Below are positions 63,724-64,000 of a DNA stretch of 64,000 nucleotides, in pieces. The stretch is taken from the NCBI GenBank assembly GCA_937892845.1, contig CALBGP010000032.1:84399-148398 (forward strand), in the 5' to 3' direction. Numbering within the stretch: the stretch's first letter is position 1; each line of letters starts with the position of its first letter. This DNA comes from an uncultured Eggerthellaceae bacterium (GTDB taxonomy: Bacteria; Actinomycetota; Coriobacteriia; Coriobacteriales; Eggerthellaceae). Below the pieces are notes generated by a model. The model saw only the letters and a program-made list of their open reading frames with translations, was not told the origin of the DNA and made no database searches. Both the position numbers and the translations under genes were made by a program.

Positions 63724-63930
63724 CCATTCCCAAGCGGTCGCCATTCCCGAGCGGTCGCCATTCCCGGGCGGTCGCCATTCCCGAGCGGTCGCCAAACCGG
63801 GCGGCACGCCATTCCCGGACGGCACGCCGCACCCAGGCGGTCGCCAAACCCGAACGGCACGCCATTCCCGAGTGGTCGCCAAACCGGGCGGCACGCCATT
63901 CCCGGACGGCACGCCGCACCCGAGCGGTCG
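63724..63930. repeat. Tandem repeat of twelve 17-18 bp units
   Basis: Units follow CCATTCCCGAGCGGTCG with variants CCAAACCGGGCGGCACG and CCGCACCCGAGCGGTCG. Twelve units run without gaps; nine are 17 bp and three are 18 bp. Units 5-7 (63792-63843) and 10-12 (63879-63930) form a 52-bp higher-order repeat with two differences. It lies about 120 bases upstream of the surface-protein promoter and ends six bases before the palindromic repeat. Confidence 0.85.
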
Positions 63931-63935
63931 CCAAG

Positions 63936-64000
63936 CCGCGAGTTTTGGTCAAATCTGCGAGTTTTCGGTACCGAAAACTCGGCGTTTTGACCATTGGGGG
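63936..64000. repeat. Palindromic intergenic repeat, full copy 2 (may continue past the window)
   Basis: Same 65 bases as 59618-59682 with one mismatch, including the perfect 22-bp palindrome (63959-63980) and the outer arms GGTCAAA / TTTTGACC. Same orientation as copy 1. The identity reaches the last base of the window, so the element may be longer. Confidence 0.85.

Noticed and set aside
63724..63930. CRISPR array
   Set aside because: The units are contiguous 17-18 bp repeats without unique spacers, and no cas genes are in the window.
63263..63994. Minus-strand open frame across the tandem repeats and promoter region (243 codons)
   Set aside because: It reads through the palindromic element and 17/18-bp repeats that are not multiples of three and overlaps the start of the surface-protein gene in another frame; the arginine/tryptophan-rich translation is an artefact of the repeats.

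Overview
The window is chromosomal DNA, roughly 60% GC, from a high-GC anaerobe that looks like an Eggerthellaceae-type Coriobacteriia (Slackia, Eggerthella and relatives). This is inferred from the gene set, not from a database match. The clues are: two membrane-embedded LuxR regulators divergent from the genes they probably control; a Tat-exported DMSO-reductase-type molybdoenzyme with two DmsB-like ferredoxin subunits; the anaerobic ribonucleotide reductase NrdDG; CyuA/UPF0597 and DUF917/hydantoinase proteins; and an LPxTG surface protein with a BspA-like leucine-rich region. There is no rRNA, intact tRNA, CRISPR array, insertion sequence or prophage.

Layout. 1-3.1 kb: 5' part of dnaE (minus strand). 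3.3-6.2 kb: a YfcC-family transporter divergent from a membrane LuxR regulator. 6.3-13.2 kb: a complete F-type ATP synthase operon (atpI-like, B, E, F, H, A, G, D, C; minus strand) with an unusually short epsilon subunit and a b subunit carrying a signal-peptide-like N-terminus. 13.4-19.5 kb: dCMP deaminase, upp, glyA, rpiB, glpK, a monoacylglycerol-lipase-like hydrolase and a Sua5/TsaC protein. 19.5-22.2 kb: hydantoinase/oxoprolinase plus DUF917. 22.3-32.5 kb: a long same-strand convoy (membrane protein, TatD nuclease, TcdA-like E1 protein, GH3 glycosidase, phosphoglucomutase, zincin, DUF2804, MscS, NrdG), followed by NrdD to 34.8 kb with tandem NrdR-like boxes upstream. 35.1-36.3 kb: a homocysteine-methyltransferase-fold protein that has lost its zinc cysteines, plus a small partner.

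36.3-36.8 kb is a gene-free gap holding the most striking feature of the window: a candidate small RNA on the plus strand with three hairpins that all display the same seven-base loop CTCCCCT, complementary to Shine-Dalgarno sequences. The last hairpin doubles as a bidirectional terminator with recN. 38.4-39.05 kb is another gene-free gap with an AT-rich promoter/operator island. 39-48.7 kb: an orphan TPR protein, a small protein, HAD phosphatase, dtd, a WalJ-like MBL hydrolase, YigZ, trpS, a CyuA-like desulfidase and thiC.

48.8-57.5 kb is a respiratory island: dmsA-dmsB, a second dmsB, a TorD-like chaperone and dmsC on the minus strand. It is divergent from a 12-TM-type LuxR regulator and a multi-cluster ferredoxin. 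A concentric inverted repeat lies between the divergent starts. 57.5-59.5 kb: an ABC-F ATPase. 59.5-64 kb: an 1,164-residue LPxTG surface protein flanked on both sides by copies of a palindromic intergenic repeat, with a 12-unit tandem repeat upstream of its promoter.

Functional links: the lipase, glpK and rpiB fit glycerol and sugar-phosphate use; GH3 and phosphoglucomutase fit glucoside use; the Dms genes, TorD and ferredoxin fit anaerobic respiration that would feed the proton gradient used by the ATP synthase. These links are inferred from adjacency.
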